Source of the DNA: Paracoccaceae bacterium Fryx2
Lineage (GTDB): Bacteria; Pseudomonadota; Alphaproteobacteria; Rhodobacterales; Rhodobacteraceae
Direction: 5' to 3'
Assembly (NCBI GenBank): GCA_032334235.1
Contig: JAVSGI010000005.1
Location: 2,604,001-2,668,000, forward strand
DNA length: 64,000 nt
The notes beneath the pieces are model-generated. The model saw only the letters and a list, made by a program, of their open reading frames with translations. It ran no database searches and was not told where the DNA came from. Shown here piece by piece: positions 11,134-20,715 of the stretch (position 1 is the stretch's first letter; each line of letters starts with the position of its first letter). Both the position numbers and the translations under genes were made by a program.

Positions 11134-11165
11134 GCCTCCGGCGGGGGTATTTGGGCCAACGAGAA
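11134..11165 (+). repeat. Gene-end repeat, copy after sulfotransferase gene
   Basis: GCCTCCGGCGGGGGTATTTG continuing GGCCAACGAGAA matches the palindrome arm at 54131-54162 over most of its length. It begins 25 bases past the stop and has the same orientation as the gene before it. Confidence 0.65.
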
Positions 11166-11167
11166 TT

Positions 11168-11189
11168 GGGGGGCATGATCGCGCCCCCC
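11168..11189 (-). terminator. G/C hairpin at the argG 3' end
   Basis: GGGGGGC / GCCCCCC with an 8-base loop, 10 bases beyond the argG stop (argG reads leftward). The stem is the same as the one after grpE. It is symmetric, so it could serve both converging transcripts. Confidence 0.6.
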
Positions 11190-11198
11190 GGAATTCGG

Positions 11199-12434
11199 TC
11201 ATTTCACCCGTGAATTGCGGGTTGCGATCAGTTTGAGGCGCAGGGCGTTGAGGCGGATGAAGCCCGCGGCGTCTTTCTGGTCATAGGCGCCGGCATCGTC
11301 TTCGAAGGTCACGTGCGCCTCGGAATAGAGGCTGTGGTCGGACCAGCGGGCGACCGTGCGGGCAAAGCCCTTGTAGAGTTTCACGCGGACGGTTCCGGTG
11401 ACGTGCTCCTGGCTCTTGTCGATCAGGGCCTGGAGCATCTCGCGTTCCGGCGAATACCAGAAGCCGTTGTAGATCAGTTCGGCATAGCGCGGCATGATGC
11501 TGTCTTTCAGGTGGCCCGCGCCTGAATCGAGCGTGATCTGTTCGATGCCGCGATGCGCTTCGAGCAGGATGGTGCCGCCGGGGGTTTCATAGATGCCGCG
11601 CGATTTCATGCCGACGAAGCGGTTTTCCACCAGATCGAGGCGGCCGACGCCGTGCTTGCCGCCAAGCTCGTTCAGCTTGGTCAGGATGGTCGCGGGCGAC
11701 ATTGCCTGCCCGTTGATCGCCACGGCATCGCCGCGTTCGAAGCTGATCTCGACCATTTCTGCCTGATCGGGCGCGTCTTCCGGGGCGACGGTGCGCTGAT
11801 AGACGTAGTCGGGGGCCTCGTTGCCGGGGTTTTCCAGCGCCTTGCCCTCGGACGAGGTGTGCAAGAGGTTGGCATCGACCGAGAACGGCGCCTCGCCGCG
11901 CTTGTCCTTGGCGATCGGGATCTGGTTGGACTCGGCAAATTCCAGCAGCTTGGTGCGCGAGGTCAGCGCCCATTCGCGCCAGGGGGCGATGACCTTGATA
12001 TGGGGATTCAGCGCATAGGCAGTCAGCTCGAACCGGACCTGATCGTTGCCCTTGCCGGTGGCGCCGTGGGCCACGGCATCGGCGCCGCATTCGGCGGCAA
12101 TCTCGACCAGGCGCTTGGCGATCAGCGGGCGGGCGATCGAGGTGCCCAGGAGGTAAAGTCCCTCATAAAGCGCGTTGGCGCGGAACATCGGGAAGACGAA
12201 ATCGCGCACGAATTCCTCGCGCACATCCTCGATGTGGATGTTTTCCGGCTTGATGCCGAGCAGCACCGCCTTGGCGCGCGCCGGTTCCAGTTCTTCGCCC
12301 TGCCCGAGGTCGGCGGTGAAGGTGACAACCTCGCAGCCGTATTCCGTCTGGAGCCATTTCAGGATGATGGAAGTATCAAGCCCGCCGCTGTAGGCGAGGA
12401 CGACTTTCTTGGGCGCAGACAGGGGGGCGGGCAT
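11199..12434 (-). CDS. argG: Argininosuccinate synthase
   Basis: ATP-dependent condensation of citrulline and aspartate in arginine synthesis. The 411-residue product shows the N-type pyrophosphatase loop ([16 protein letters not shown], about residues 13-28), the STxRP-like block [17 protein letters not shown], and [14 protein letters not shown]. Length matches the bacterial enzyme. Start: ATG at 12434, preceded by GAAGGAG; the open frame runs further upstream without similarity. Divergent from ilvA with about 120 bp between. No other arg genes nearby. Confidence 0.96.
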   Translation of the reverse strand: MPAPLSAPKKVVLAYSGGLDTSIILKWLQTEYGCEVVTFTADLGQGEELEPARAKAVLLGIKPENIHIEDVREEFVRDFVFPMFRANALYEGLYLLGTSIARPLIAKRLVEIAAECGADAVAHGATGKGNDQVRFELTAYALNPHIKVIAPWREWALTSRTKLLEFAESNQIPIAKDKRGEAPFSVDANLLHTSSEGKALENPGNEAPDYVYQRTVAPEDAPDQAEMVEISFERGDAVAINGQAMSPATILTKLNELGGKHGVGRLDLVENRFVGMKSRGIYETPGGTILLEAHRGIEQITLDSGAGHLKDSIMPRYAELIYNGFWYSPEREMLQALIDKSQEHVTGTVRVKLYKGFARTVARWSDHSLYSEAHVTFEDDAGAYDQKDAAGFIRLNALRLKLIATRNSRVK

Positions 12435-12553
12435 GGGGTTTGCTCCTTCACTCACAGGTTTCGCCGGGTCTAGTGAAGTTTCCGGGGCGGAACAAGGGGC
12501 GCGGCCTTCTGCCCCCGTGGCATATCGAGAAGCGCCCGGATAAGGTGCGCCGC

Positions 12554-13801
12554 ATGACACACTTTGCCGATGCCGCCCGCCAAGCCACACTCGCCCTGCG
12601 CGATCTGTTTCCCGAAACGCCGTTGCAGCGCAACGATCACCTGTCGCAGCGCTTTGGCGCCGAGATCTGGCTGAAGCGCGAGGATCTGAGCCCGGTACGC
12701 AGCTACAAGTTGCGGGGCGCGTTCAACGCGATGCGCAAGGTGCGGACGGGCAACCCGGGGCAGGGGCATTTCGTCTGCGCCAGTGCCGGTAACCATGCGC
12801 AGGGGGTGGCCTTTGCCTGCCGCCATTTCGGGGTGCGCGGCACGATCTTCATGCCGGTGACCACGCCGCAGCAGAAGATCGACAAGACGCGGGTGTTCGG
12901 CGGCGATGCGGTCGAGATCGTGCTGACCGGGGACTATTTCGACCAGACGCTGGCGGCGGCGCAGGCGTTCTGCGGCGAGCGGGGCGCGCATTTCCTCTCG
13001 CCGTTCGATGATGCCGACGTGATCGAGGGGCAGGCCTCGGTCGCGGTGGAACTGCTCGACCAGCTGGGGCGCGCGCCCGACATGGTGGTGCTGCCGGTGG
13101 GCGGGGGCGGGCTGGCGTCGGGGGTGACCGCCTATCTGCGCGAGATGGCGTCTGAAACGCTGTTCAGGTTTGTCGAGCCGCAGGGCGGGGCCAGCCTGAC
13201 GGCGGCGCTGCACGGCGGCGGGCCGGTGCGGCTGCCGCGGGTGAACAGCTTTGTCGATGGCGCGGCCGTGGCGCAGCTTGGTGCCTTGACCTATGCCATG
13301 CTGGATTGGGTGGACCCGTCGCAGGTCTTGCTGGCCCCCGAGGACCGGATCTGCGTGACGATGCTGAACATGCTGAACGTCGAGGGCATCGTGCTGGAGC
13401 CGGCGGGGGCGCTTTCGGTCGATGTGCTGCCGGTGCTGGCCGACGAGATCGACGGCAAGACGGTGGTCTGCGTCACCTCTGGCGGGAACTTCGATTTCGA
13501 GCGGTTGCCGGAGGTGAAGGAGCGGGCGCAGCGGTATGCGGGCCTGAAGAAGTATTTCATCCTGCGGATGCCGCAGCGGCCGGGGGCGCTGCGCGAGTTC
13601 CTGATGATGCTGGGGCCGGACGACGACATCGCCCGCTTCGAATACCTCAAGAAATCGGCGCGCAACTTCGGGTCGGTGCTGATCGGGATCGAGACGCGGG
13701 CGGCCGACAACTTTGCCCGTCTGTTCGGGCGGATGGACGAGGCCGGGTTTGTTTACCGCGACATCACCGGCGACGACATGCTGGCCGAGTTCCTGATCTA
13801 G
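12554..13801 (+). CDS. ilvA: Threonine ammonia-lyase (threonine deaminase)
   Basis: PLP enzyme converting threonine to 2-oxobutanoate, first step of isoleucine synthesis. The 415-residue product has the PLP lysine motif [15 protein letters not shown] (about residues 43-57), [17 protein letters not shown], the glycine loop [11 protein letters not shown], and a C-terminal regulatory ACT-like segment ([20 protein letters not shown] onward) as in the single-domain class. Its TAG overlaps the stop of the Hpt gene on the other strand (CTAG), so the two genes converge with no space for a terminator. Confidence 0.93.
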   Translation: MTHFADAARQATLALRDLFPETPLQRNDHLSQRFGAEIWLKREDLSPVRSYKLRGAFNAMRKVRTGNPGQGHFVCASAGNHAQGVAFACRHFGVRGTIFMPVTTPQQKIDKTRVFGGDAVEIVLTGDYFDQTLAAAQAFCGERGAHFLSPFDDADVIEGQASVAVELLDQLGRAPDMVVLPVGGGGLASGVTAYLREMASETLFRFVEPQGGASLTAALHGGGPVRLPRVNSFVDGAAVAQLGALTYAMLDWVDPSQVLLAPEDRICVTMLNMLNVEGIVLEPAGALSVDVLPVLADEIDGKTVVCVTSGGNFDFERLPEVKERAQRYAGLKKYFILRMPQRPGALREFLMMLGPDDDIARFEYLKKSARNFGSVLIGIETRAADNFARLFGRMDEAGFVYRDITGDDMLAEFLI

Positions 13802-14121
13802 GAGCCGAGGCCCGCGTCGAGGCTGCGGCGCGAGTCGTGATAGGCCTGCACGACGCGGGCCACATCGACGCTGCCCGCCTTGCCTGCGGCGGCGCGGCGT
13901 TCACCTTCCTGGCACAGGGCGGCAAGGGCGCTGAAGCCGAGGTTGAGCGCGCTGCCCTTGAGGAAATGCAGGTCACCCGCCAGCGAAGGGCGGCCCTGGC
14001 CGCTGCCGATCCGGGCAATCACCTCGTCCGCCTCTTCGAGGAACACGACCACCACCTCGGCGAAGTCTGCTTCACCGATTTCGGCCTTCAGGTCCGACAC
14101 GCGTTTCCAGTCGATCATCAT
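13798..14121 (-). CDS. Hpt-domain phosphotransfer protein
   Basis: A 107-residue protein made of a single histidine phosphotransfer domain. DLHFLKGSALNLG (about residue 50) contains the phospho-accepting His with the usual Lys-Gly-Ser/Ala after it. It probably relays phosphate between a hybrid kinase and a response regulator. It is divergent from the REC-PP2C gene at 14292 (170 bp between starts), which is a possible partner. No histidine kinase lies in the window. GGGGGG is directly before three tandem possible starts (ATG ATG ATC); the first ATG is used. Confidence 0.85.
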   Translation of the reverse strand: MMIDWKRVSDLKAEIGEADFAEVVVVFLEEADEVIARIGSGQGRPSLAGDLHFLKGSALNLGFSALAALCQEGERRAAAGKAGSVDVARVVQAYHDSRRSLDAGLGS

Positions 14122-14291
14122 CCCCCCTGCCGGGCTGCGCTTCCGGTTGCTGGCCCGGATGCGGGGATGCTTGGCCCCGGGCGCTTAACAAGCGGTAAGC
14201 CGGGGCGGATGCGACGCCGAAGATTTTAGGTTTCACAGGATGTTAAGAGGTCTGGCGCCACCGTCGCGCAGCAGCCGAAAAGAGGTCGTTC

Positions 14292-15560
14292 GTGCATCCG
14301 CAGTCGCAAATCGTGCAAAATCCCGTCCGGTGCCGCGGTCCGGTTGCGCCGGGGCATGTGCTGGTGGTGGATGACAGCAAGGCGCAGCGCCGCATCCTGA
14401 CGCTGTCGCTGCTGCGCTGGGGCTACCGGGTGACGGAGGCCGAGTCGGGCGATGCCGCGCTGGCGCTGTGCCGGGCGACCGCCTTCGACATCGTGCTGTC
14501 GGACTGGATGATGCCCGGGATGAACGGGTTGGAATTCTGCAAGGCGTTCCGCACCTTGCCGCGCGAGGGGTATGGCTATTTCATCCTGCTGACCTCGAAA
14601 TCCGACAAGGACGAGGTGGTGGACGGGCTGGATGGCGGGGCCGATGACTTCCTGACCAAGCCCGTCAGCCCCGACGAACTGCGCGCGCGGCTGCGGGCGG
14701 GCGAGCGGATTCTGGGGATGCAGCGCGAACTGGTGGAAAAGAACCGCCTGATCGGCTCGACGCTGGGGGAATTGCAGAAGATCTATGATTCGCTCGACCG
14801 TGACCTGATCGAGGCGCGCAAGTTGCAGCAGACGCTGGTGCGCGAACGGTTTCGCGACTTCGGTCGCGGGTCGGCGTCCATCCTGCTGCGGCCATCGGGG
14901 CATGTCGGCGGCGATCTGGTCGGGTGCTTCGAGATCAGCGCGCGGCGGATCGCGCTTTATTCGGTGGATGTCTCGGGCCATGGCGTCGCCTCGGCGATGA
15001 TGACGGCGCGGCTGGCGGGGCTCTTGTCGGGGGCCTCGCCCGATCAGAACATCGCGCTGACCATCGGAGCCTATGGCCAGCGCGACGCCTGGCCGCCCGA
15101 GATGGTGGCCTTCCGCTTCAACCGGATGATGCTGGAGGACATGCAGGTGGACCAGTATTTCACCATGGCCTATGCCGAGGTCGATCTGGTCACCGGCCGG
15201 GTCTGGCTGGTGCAGGCCGGGCATCCGCATCCCGCAGTGCTGCGGGCGGACGGGGCGGTGGAATATCTGGGGCAGGGCGGCCTGCCGATCGGGCTGATAC
15301 CCGGGGCCAGTTTCGAGCGGGTGGAGGCGCAGCTTGCGCCTGGGGACCGGCTGTTCCTGATGTCGGACGGGGTGACCGAATGCCCCGACCCGCAGGGCAA
15401 CGAACTGGGGGAGGACGGGCTGACCCGCATCCTGCACGCCAATGCCATGATGGCCAGCCCGGCGCTGCTGGAGGCGCTGGTGTGGGAGCTGAACCGGCAC
15501 TCCGGGGCAGAGGCGTTTCCCGACGACGTGTCGGGGGTGCTGTTCGACTATCGCGGCTGA
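14292..15560 (+). CDS. Response regulator with PP2C (SpoIIE/RsbU-type) phosphatase
   Basis: A 422-residue regulator with GTG start (AGAGGT 5 bases upstream). The receiver domain spans about 22-135: acidic pocket VVDDSKAQRR, phospho-Asp in VLSDWMMPGMNG near residue 70, Lys in FLTKPVSP near 122. A predicted coiled coil follows (about 145-185, LVEKNRLIGSTLGELQKIYD). The PP2C phosphatase domain (about 195-420) has metal-binding GGDLVG, VDVSGHGVASAM and MSDGVTEC. Proteins of this build dephosphorylate anti-anti-sigma factors in partner-switching; RbaY of Rhodobacter capsulatus has this architecture. No anti-sigma genes are adjacent. The stop lies 3 bp from the converging Nudix gene. Confidence 0.88.
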   Translation: MHPQSQIVQNPVRCRGPVAPGHVLVVDDSKAQRRILTLSLLRWGYRVTEAESGDAALALCRATAFDIVLSDWMMPGMNGLEFCKAFRTLPREGYGYFILLTSKSDKDEVVDGLDGGADDFLTKPVSPDELRARLRAGERILGMQRELVEKNRLIGSTLGELQKIYDSLDRDLIEARKLQQTLVRERFRDFGRGSASILLRPSGHVGGDLVGCFEISARRIALYSVDVSGHGVASAMMTARLAGLLSGASPDQNIALTIGAYGQRDAWPPEMVAFRFNRMMLEDMQVDQYFTMAYAEVDLVTGRVWLVQAGHPHPAVLRADGAVEYLGQGGLPIGLIPGASFERVEAQLAPGDRLFLMSDGVTECPDPQGNELGEDGLTRILHANAMMASPALLEALVWELNRHSGAEAFPDDVSGVLFDYRG

Positions 15561-15563
15561 AGC

Positions 15564-16001
15564 TCAGCGCAGCGCCGCGGCCAGTGCCGCCCGGTCGCCG
15601 GGGTTGCCCAGCATCTGCAGCGCCTGCGTGGCGCGCATCCAGATCGCTGTATGCCCCGCCTCGGACGGCGGGCCGTGGCGCAGCACCGGACGGGCCAGAT
15701 AGACGGTGCAGACCTTTTCCGCCCAGAGGTCGTATTCCGGCATGTAGGTGAAACGGCGGAAGGCGCCGAGCCGCTGGGTGATCGCGATGCGCCAGCCGGT
15801 TTCCTCGAACACCTCGCGGTGCAGGGCGGTGACCGGGTGTTCGCCCTTGTCGATGCCGCCGCCGGGAAGCTGGTATTCCGGGATCGGTTCGGCCTGATGC
15901 GTGGTCAGGATGTCGTCGCCGCGCAGCAGGATCGCGTAGACGCCGGGGCGGCGGCGGTAGCTTTGCCCGGTTTTCACCGGCTCTCCGAATCGTCTGATCA
16001 T
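15564..16001 (-). CDS. Nudix hydrolase
   Basis: Hydrolase of a nucleoside diphosphate linked to another group, 145 residues. The Nudix box is complete (GGIDKGEHPVTALHREVF then EETGW, about residues 50-73). The substrate cannot be read from the sequence; related alphaproteobacterial proteins are annotated only as Nudix family. The start at 16001 (MIRRFGEPV) is preferred over the longer frame. The gene is divergent from hslO, 79 bp apart. Confidence 0.85.
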   Translation of the reverse strand: MIRRFGEPVKTGQSYRRRPGVYAILLRGDDILTTHQAEPIPEYQLPGGGIDKGEHPVTALHREVFEETGWRIAITQRLGAFRRFTYMPEYDLWAEKVCTVYLARPVLRHGPPSEAGHTAIWMRATQALQMLGNPGDRAALAAALR

Positions 16002-16080
16002 GATCTGGCCCTTGGTCGTAAGGTTGCCGTGCCTATATAGTCGCGGTATGCCAAGGCTGGCTTGCCAAGGAAACCCCCAC

Positions 16081-17091
16081 ATGACCACCGCTACCCCGTC
16101 GCTCGGATCGAAGATTGCCTGGGATGATACCGTCCTGCCGTTTCAGCTTGACCTCTCGGATGTCCGGGGGCGTGTGGCGCGGCTGGACGGGACGTTGCAG
16201 CAGGTGCTGTCGCAGCACGACTACCCGCCGCAGATCGAGGCGCTGGTGGCCGAGGCCGCGCTGCTGACGGCGCTGATCGGGCAGACCATCAAGCTGCGCT
16301 GGCGGCTTTCGCTTCAGGTGCAGGGGCATGGCGCGGTGCGCCTGATCGCGACCGACTACTATGGGCCGACCGAGGACGGCCAGCCCGCGCGCATCCGCGC
16401 CTGGGCCGGCTATGACGAAGACAGAATGGACCCCGAGGCCGATCCGTTCAGCCTGATCGGGCCGGGGTCGTTTGCCATCCGCATTGACCAGGGGGCGGGG
16501 ATGACACCGTATCAGGGCATCACGCCGATCGCGGGCGGGTCACTTTCGGCCTGTGCAGAGACGTATTTCGCCCAGTCGGAGCAATTGCCGACCCGCTTTG
16601 CCCTGGCCTTCGACAAGGTGCCCGGTGACGTGCCGCACTGGCGGGCGGGCGGCATCATGTTGCAGCATATGCCGAAAGCCTCGCCTTCGGTCGCGGCCGA
16701 CTTCGGGTCGGGCGAGGGCGGTCTGCTGCAGCATTCCGACATTCTGGATGGCGACGAGGGCGAGAACTGGCGGCGGGTGAACCTGCTGCTGGGAACGGTC
16801 GAAGAGGCCGAGCTGATCGGCCCGACCGTGCAGCCCACCGACCTGCTGATCCGGCTGTTCCACGAGGAAGGGCCGCGGGTGTTCGATGCCCAGCCGGTGC
16901 GGTTCGGCTGTTCCTGTTCGGCCGACAAGGAGCGCCACTCGCTGGAGATCTATTCGCAGAAGGAAATCCGGCACATGACCACGCCCGAGGGCATCCTGAC
17001 CGCCGATTGCCAGTTCTGCGGCGCGCATTACGAGTTCGACCCGAAGACGCTGGGCTTCGAGGGGGTGAAGGCGGTGGGGGATGCTGACTGA
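16081..17091 (+). CDS. hslO: Redox-regulated chaperone Hsp33
   Basis: Holdase chaperone activated by oxidation in the cytoplasm. The 336-residue product ends with the redox switch: FGCSCSADKERH (Cys-x-Cys, about residue 278) and DCQFCGAHYEFD (Cys-x-x-Cys, about residue 311), which together bind zinc in the reduced state. The body carries GPGSFAIRIDQG and PYQGITPIAGGSL, conserved in the family. Start at 16081 after AAGGAA. It overlaps the next gene by 11 bases, giving an hslO-Nudix-cca unit. Confidence 0.94.
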   Translation: MTTATPSLGSKIAWDDTVLPFQLDLSDVRGRVARLDGTLQQVLSQHDYPPQIEALVAEAALLTALIGQTIKLRWRLSLQVQGHGAVRLIATDYYGPTEDGQPARIRAWAGYDEDRMDPEADPFSLIGPGSFAIRIDQGAGMTPYQGITPIAGGSLSACAETYFAQSEQLPTRFALAFDKVPGDVPHWRAGGIMLQHMPKASPSVAADFGSGEGGLLQHSDILDGDEGENWRRVNLLLGTVEEAELIGPTVQPTDLLIRLFHEEGPRVFDAQPVRFGCSCSADKERHSLEIYSQKEIRHMTTPEGILTADCQFCGAHYEFDPKTLGFEGVKAVGDAD

Positions 17092-17671
17092 GGCATTGAC
17101 CCGGGCTTTGGCGCGACCGGCAGAGCAATCGTCGGATTTCGATCTGAACCCCGGGCAGGTGCTGCCCGAGGGCCGGGTTCTGCGCGCCGCCGCCGTGCTG
17201 GTGGCGGTGTGGGACCGGCCTGCCGGGCCGCAGATCATCCTGACCAAGCGGTCGTCGCGGCTGGCGCATCACCCGGGCCAGATCGCGCTGCCCGGCGGCA
17301 AGATCGACGCGGGTGACACCGGGCCCGAGGCGGCGGCGCTACGCGAGGCCGAGGAGGAGATCGGCCTGCCGCGCGGGCTGGTGCAGGTGATGGGGCGGCT
17401 GCCCGCGCATGAAACCGTGACCGGCTTCAGCGTGATGCCCATTCTGGGCCGTGTGGCGGACGATTTCGCGTTTCGCGCCGAAGCGGGCGAGGTGGCCGAG
17501 GTGTTCGCGGTGCCGCTGGCGCATCTGGCCGACCCGGCGCGCTACCGGGTGGAACGGCGGCGCTGGCGCGGCGAGTGGCGGCGCTACTACGCGGTGCCGT
17601 TCGGGCCCTATTACATCTGGGGCGCGACGGCGCGGATTCTGCGCGGGCTGGCCGAAAGGATGGGGCCGTGA
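17081..17671 (+). CDS. CoA pyrophosphatase, Nudix family
   Basis: Probable CoA diphosphohydrolase, 196 residues. The UPF0035 signature before the Nudix box is present (LTKRSSRLAHHPGQIALPGG), followed by KIDAGDTGPEAAALREAEEE and IGL. Family members (NudL, YeaB) cut CoA and derivatives to 3',5'-ADP and phosphopantetheine. It starts inside the last codons of hslO and shares GTGA with the start of cca, so the three are translationally coupled. Confidence 0.88.
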   Translation: MLTEALTRALARPAEQSSDFDLNPGQVLPEGRVLRAAAVLVAVWDRPAGPQIILTKRSSRLAHHPGQIALPGGKIDAGDTGPEAAALREAEEEIGLPRGLVQVMGRLPAHETVTGFSVMPILGRVADDFAFRAEAGEVAEVFAVPLAHLADPARYRVERRRWRGEWRRYYAVPFGPYYIWGATARILRGLAERMGP

Positions 17672-18807
17672 AGGTTGCGGGCGACTGGCTGTCGCGGCCA
17701 CAGACGCAGGCGGTCTGTGCCGCGCTGACCGGGGCGGGTTATCGCGCGCTGTTTGTCGGCGGCTGCGTGCGCAACGCGCTGCTGGGGCTGGCGGTCGGGG
17801 ATATCGACATTGCCACCGACGCGCCGCCCGAAACAGTCTCTGAACTGGCGGAAAAGGCGGGTTTGCGGGCCGTGCCGACCGGGTTCGACCATGGCACGGT
17901 GACGGTGCTGTCGGGCGGCATTCCGCACGAGGTGACGACCTTCCGCCGCGATGTGGCCACCGATGGGCGGCACGCTACGGTGGCTTTCGGCTCGCTGGAG
18001 GATGACGCGGCACGGCGGGATTTCACGATGAACGCGCTTTATGCGACGCCGGAGGGCGCGGTGATCGACCCGCTGGGCGGCCTGCCCGATCTGTCGGCGC
18101 GGCGGGTGCGGTTTGTCGGTGACCCGGCGGCGCGGATTGCGGAGGATTACTTGCGCATCCTGCGGTTCTTCCGGTTTCATGCAATCTATGCCGACCCCGG
18201 CACGGGGCTGGATGCCGAGGGTCTGGCCGCCTGCGCCGCGTTTTCGGCAGGAATAGAGACGCTTTCGCGCGAAAGGCTGGGGGCCGAGATGCGCAAGCTG
18301 CTGGCCGCCCCCGACCCCGCACCTGCCGTGGCGGCCATGCAACAGGCCGGGGTGCTGCATCGCGTGCTGCCCGGTGCGGATGCCAGGGGGCTGGCGGTGC
18401 TGGTGCATCTGGAGGCCGGTTTGCCCCCGCGCTGGTTGCGGCGGCTGGCGGTGCTGGGGGGCGCGGATGCCGGGGTCGCGCTGCGGCTGTCGCGGGCCGA
18501 GGCGCGCGATCTGGGCGTTGTCAGGGACGAAATCGGCGCGATGCGGGGGGCGGCGGCGCTGGGGTATCGGCTGGGGGAAGCTCTGGCGGCGGATATCGTG
18601 CTGGTCCGCGCGGCGCTGCTGGAAAGCCCGCCGGCCGACGGCTGGCAGGCCGCAATCCTGCAGGGTGCGCAGGCGGTGCTGCCGGTGACGGCGGCCGACC
18701 TGATGCCCGGCCTGCAAGGCCCGGCGCTGGGGGCAAGACTGCGCGAGATCGAGGATCGCTGGGTCGCGTCGGGCTTCACCCTCGGCCGGGATCAGCTTCT
18801 GGGCTGA
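17668..18807 (+). CDS. cca: CCA tRNA nucleotidyltransferase / poly(A) polymerase family
   Basis: Class II nucleotidyltransferase that adds or repairs the tRNA 3'-CCA end (379 residues). Head: LFVGGCVRNALLGLAVGDID (GGxVR and DxD metal site, about residues 29-48), RRDFTMNALYATPEG and the RRA-type EDYLRILRFFRFHA. The helical C-terminal part is of the short alphaproteobacterial kind. GTG start at 17668 overlaps the Nudix stop (GTGA). No terminator was seen before the ABC gene at 18874, so read-through is possible. Confidence 0.9.
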   Translation: MKVAGDWLSRPQTQAVCAALTGAGYRALFVGGCVRNALLGLAVGDIDIATDAPPETVSELAEKAGLRAVPTGFDHGTVTVLSGGIPHEVTTFRRDVATDGRHATVAFGSLEDDAARRDFTMNALYATPEGAVIDPLGGLPDLSARRVRFVGDPAARIAEDYLRILRFFRFHAIYADPGTGLDAEGLAACAAFSAGIETLSRERLGAEMRKLLAAPDPAPAVAAMQQAGVLHRVLPGADARGLAVLVHLEAGLPPRWLRRLAVLGGADAGVALRLSRAEARDLGVVRDEIGAMRGAAALGYRLGEALAADIVLVRAALLESPPADGWQAAILQGAQAVLPVTAADLMPGLQGPALGARLREIEDRWVASGFTLGRDQLLG

Positions 18808-18873
18808 GGCCCGGTTTCCCTGCGCGCCGTTTCGGGTTATATCCGGCGGGTAACCGAAAAAGAGGCATTTCCC

Positions 18874-20715
18874 GTGTTCCGTTTTTTCGAAGGCCTCGTC
18901 GATCCCTATGCCCCCTATGCCAGAAGTGACACGCCTCCGCGCAAACTGTGGCCGTTCCTGAGGGAATACATCATTCCCTTCAAAGGGGTGTTTGCCGTGA
19001 CCGGCCTCTTGTCGGTGCTGATGGCTTTCGCCGAGGTCGGGCTGATCTGGTATGTCGGGCGGATGATCGATCTGCTGGCGACCGGCGCGCCGGAGGCGGT
19101 GTGGCAAAGCCACGGCACCGAGATCATCCTCGTGGGCCTCGCGATCCTGTTCGTGCGGCCGCTGCTGGCCGGGGCGGATGTGGCGTTGCTGCACAACACC
19201 ATCCTGCCGAACTTCGGCACGATGATCCGCTGGCGGTCGCACGCGCATGTGCTGCGCCAGCCGGTCGGCTGGTTCGAGGGCGACTTTGCCGGGCGGATCG
19301 CCAACCGGATCATGCAGACGCCGCCCGCCGCCGGGGATGCGGTGTTCCAGACCTTCGACGCCGTGGCCTTTGCGGCGGCAACCGTTCTGGGGGCGACGGC
19401 GATGCTGGCCGATGCCGACCCGCGGCTGATCCTGCCGCTGCTGGTGTGGTTCGTGCTGTATGCGATGCTGGTGCGCTGGACGCTGCGTCGGGCCGGGCCT
19501 GCGTCGAAGGCCAGTTCGGACGCGCGTTCGGCGGTGACCGGGCGGGTGGTGGATGCCTATACCAACATCCATTCGGTTAAGCTTTTCGCCCATCACGACC
19601 GCGAGATGGGCTATGCCTTTGAGGCGATCGAGAACGCGCGGGCGACCTTCCAGAAGGAAATGCGCATCATCACCAGAATGGATGTGGCGCTGACCATGCT
19701 GAACGGCGGGCTGATCGTGGCGGTGACCGGCTGGGCCGTGGTGCTGTGGTATCAGGGGCAGGCGTCGGTCGGCACGGTGGCGGCGGCGACCACACTTGTG
19801 CTGCGGCTGAACAACATGACCTATTGGGTGATGTGGGCCACGACCTCGCTGGTGCAGGCGCTGGGCGTGGTGGCCGAGGGGATGGAAACCATCGCGCAGC
19901 CCATTGCGCTGGTTGACAAGCCGGACGCGAAACCGCTGGCGTTCCGCGAAGGGCGGATCGCTCTCTGCGGCGTGTCGCATCACTACGGGCGCGGGTCGGG
20001 CGGGTTGCAGGGCATCACGCTCGACATCGCGCCGGGCGAGAAGATCGGCATCATCGGCCGCTCGGGGGCCGGGAAATCGACCCTCGTCAAGCTGATGCTG
20101 CGGTTCTACGACTGCGAGGGCGGGCGGATCGAGATCGACGGGCAGGACATCGCGTCGGTGACGCAGGACAGTCTGCGCCGCCAGATCGGGATGGTGCAGC
20201 AGGACAGCAGCCTGCTGCACCGCTCGGTCCGCGACAACATCCTTTATGGCCGCCCCGAGGCGACCGAGGCCGAGATGATCGCTGCGGCGAAACATGCCGA
20301 GGCGCATGATTTCATCCTGACGCTGGAAGACCCCGAGGGGCGGCGGGGCTATGATGCCCATGTCGGAGAGCGGGGCGTGAAGCTTTCGGGCGGGCAGCGG
20401 CAGCGGGTCGGGCTGGCGCGGGTGATCCTGAAGGATGCGCCGATCCTGATCCTCGACGAGGCGACCTCGGCGCTGGATTCCGAGGTCGAGGCGGCGATTC
20501 AGGACACGCTTTATGGCGTGATGGAGGGCAAGACCGTGATCGCGATCGCACACCGGCTTTCGACCATTTCCGCGATGGACCGCATCGTGGTGCTGGAGGA
20601 TGGCGGCGTGGCCGAACAGGGCAGTCATGCCGACCTGCTGGCCTCGGGCGGGCTATATGCGCGGTTCTGGGCGCGGCAGTCGGGCGGATTCATCGGAACG
20701 GAGGCGGCGGAATGA
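18874..20715 (+). CDS. ABC exporter half-transporter, first subunit
   Basis: Fused membrane-ATPase half-transporter, 613 residues. An N-terminal six-helix exporter domain (about 35-320) is followed by an ATPase with Walker A GRSGAGKSTLVK (about 394), signature LSGGQRQRVGLAR (about 506), Walker B ILILDEATSALDSE and switch His in AIAHRLSTIS. GTG start after AAGAGG. Coupled by ATGA to a similar gene, so the two probably form a heterodimer. Substrate unknown; lipid or drug export are the usual roles of this type. Confidence 0.88.
   Translation: MFRFFEGLVDPYAPYARSDTPPRKLWPFLREYIIPFKGVFAVTGLLSVLMAFAEVGLIWYVGRMIDLLATGAPEAVWQSHGTEIILVGLAILFVRPLLAGADVALLHNTILPNFGTMIRWRSHAHVLRQPVGWFEGDFAGRIANRIMQTPPAAGDAVFQTFDAVAFAAATVLGATAMLADADPRLILPLLVWFVLYAMLVRWTLRRAGPASKASSDARSAVTGRVVDAYTNIHSVKLFAHHDREMGYAFEAIENARATFQKEMRIITRMDVALTMLNGGLIVAVTGWAVVLWYQGQASVGTVAAATTLVLRLNNMTYWVMWATTSLVQALGVVAEGMETIAQPIALVDKPDAKPLAFREGRIALCGVSHHYGRGSGGLQGITLDIAPGEKIGIIGRSGAGKSTLVKLMLRFYDCEGGRIEIDGQDIASVTQDSLRRQIGMVQQDSSLLHRSVRDNILYGRPEATEAEMIAAAKHAEAHDFILTLEDPEGRRGYDAHVGERGVKLSGGQRQRVGLARVILKDAPILILDEATSALDSEVEAAIQDTLYGVMEGKTVIAIAHRLSTISAMDRIVVLEDGGVAEQGSHADLLASGGLYARFWARQSGGFIGTEAAE

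Noticed and set aside
17611-20628. Long minus-strand frame (about 1000 codons) opposite cca and the ABC gene
   Set aside because: Low-complexity His/Arg/Gln-rich translation, antisense to clearly conserved genes; similar shadows exist at 20625-22517, 35150-37786 and 61183-63957.
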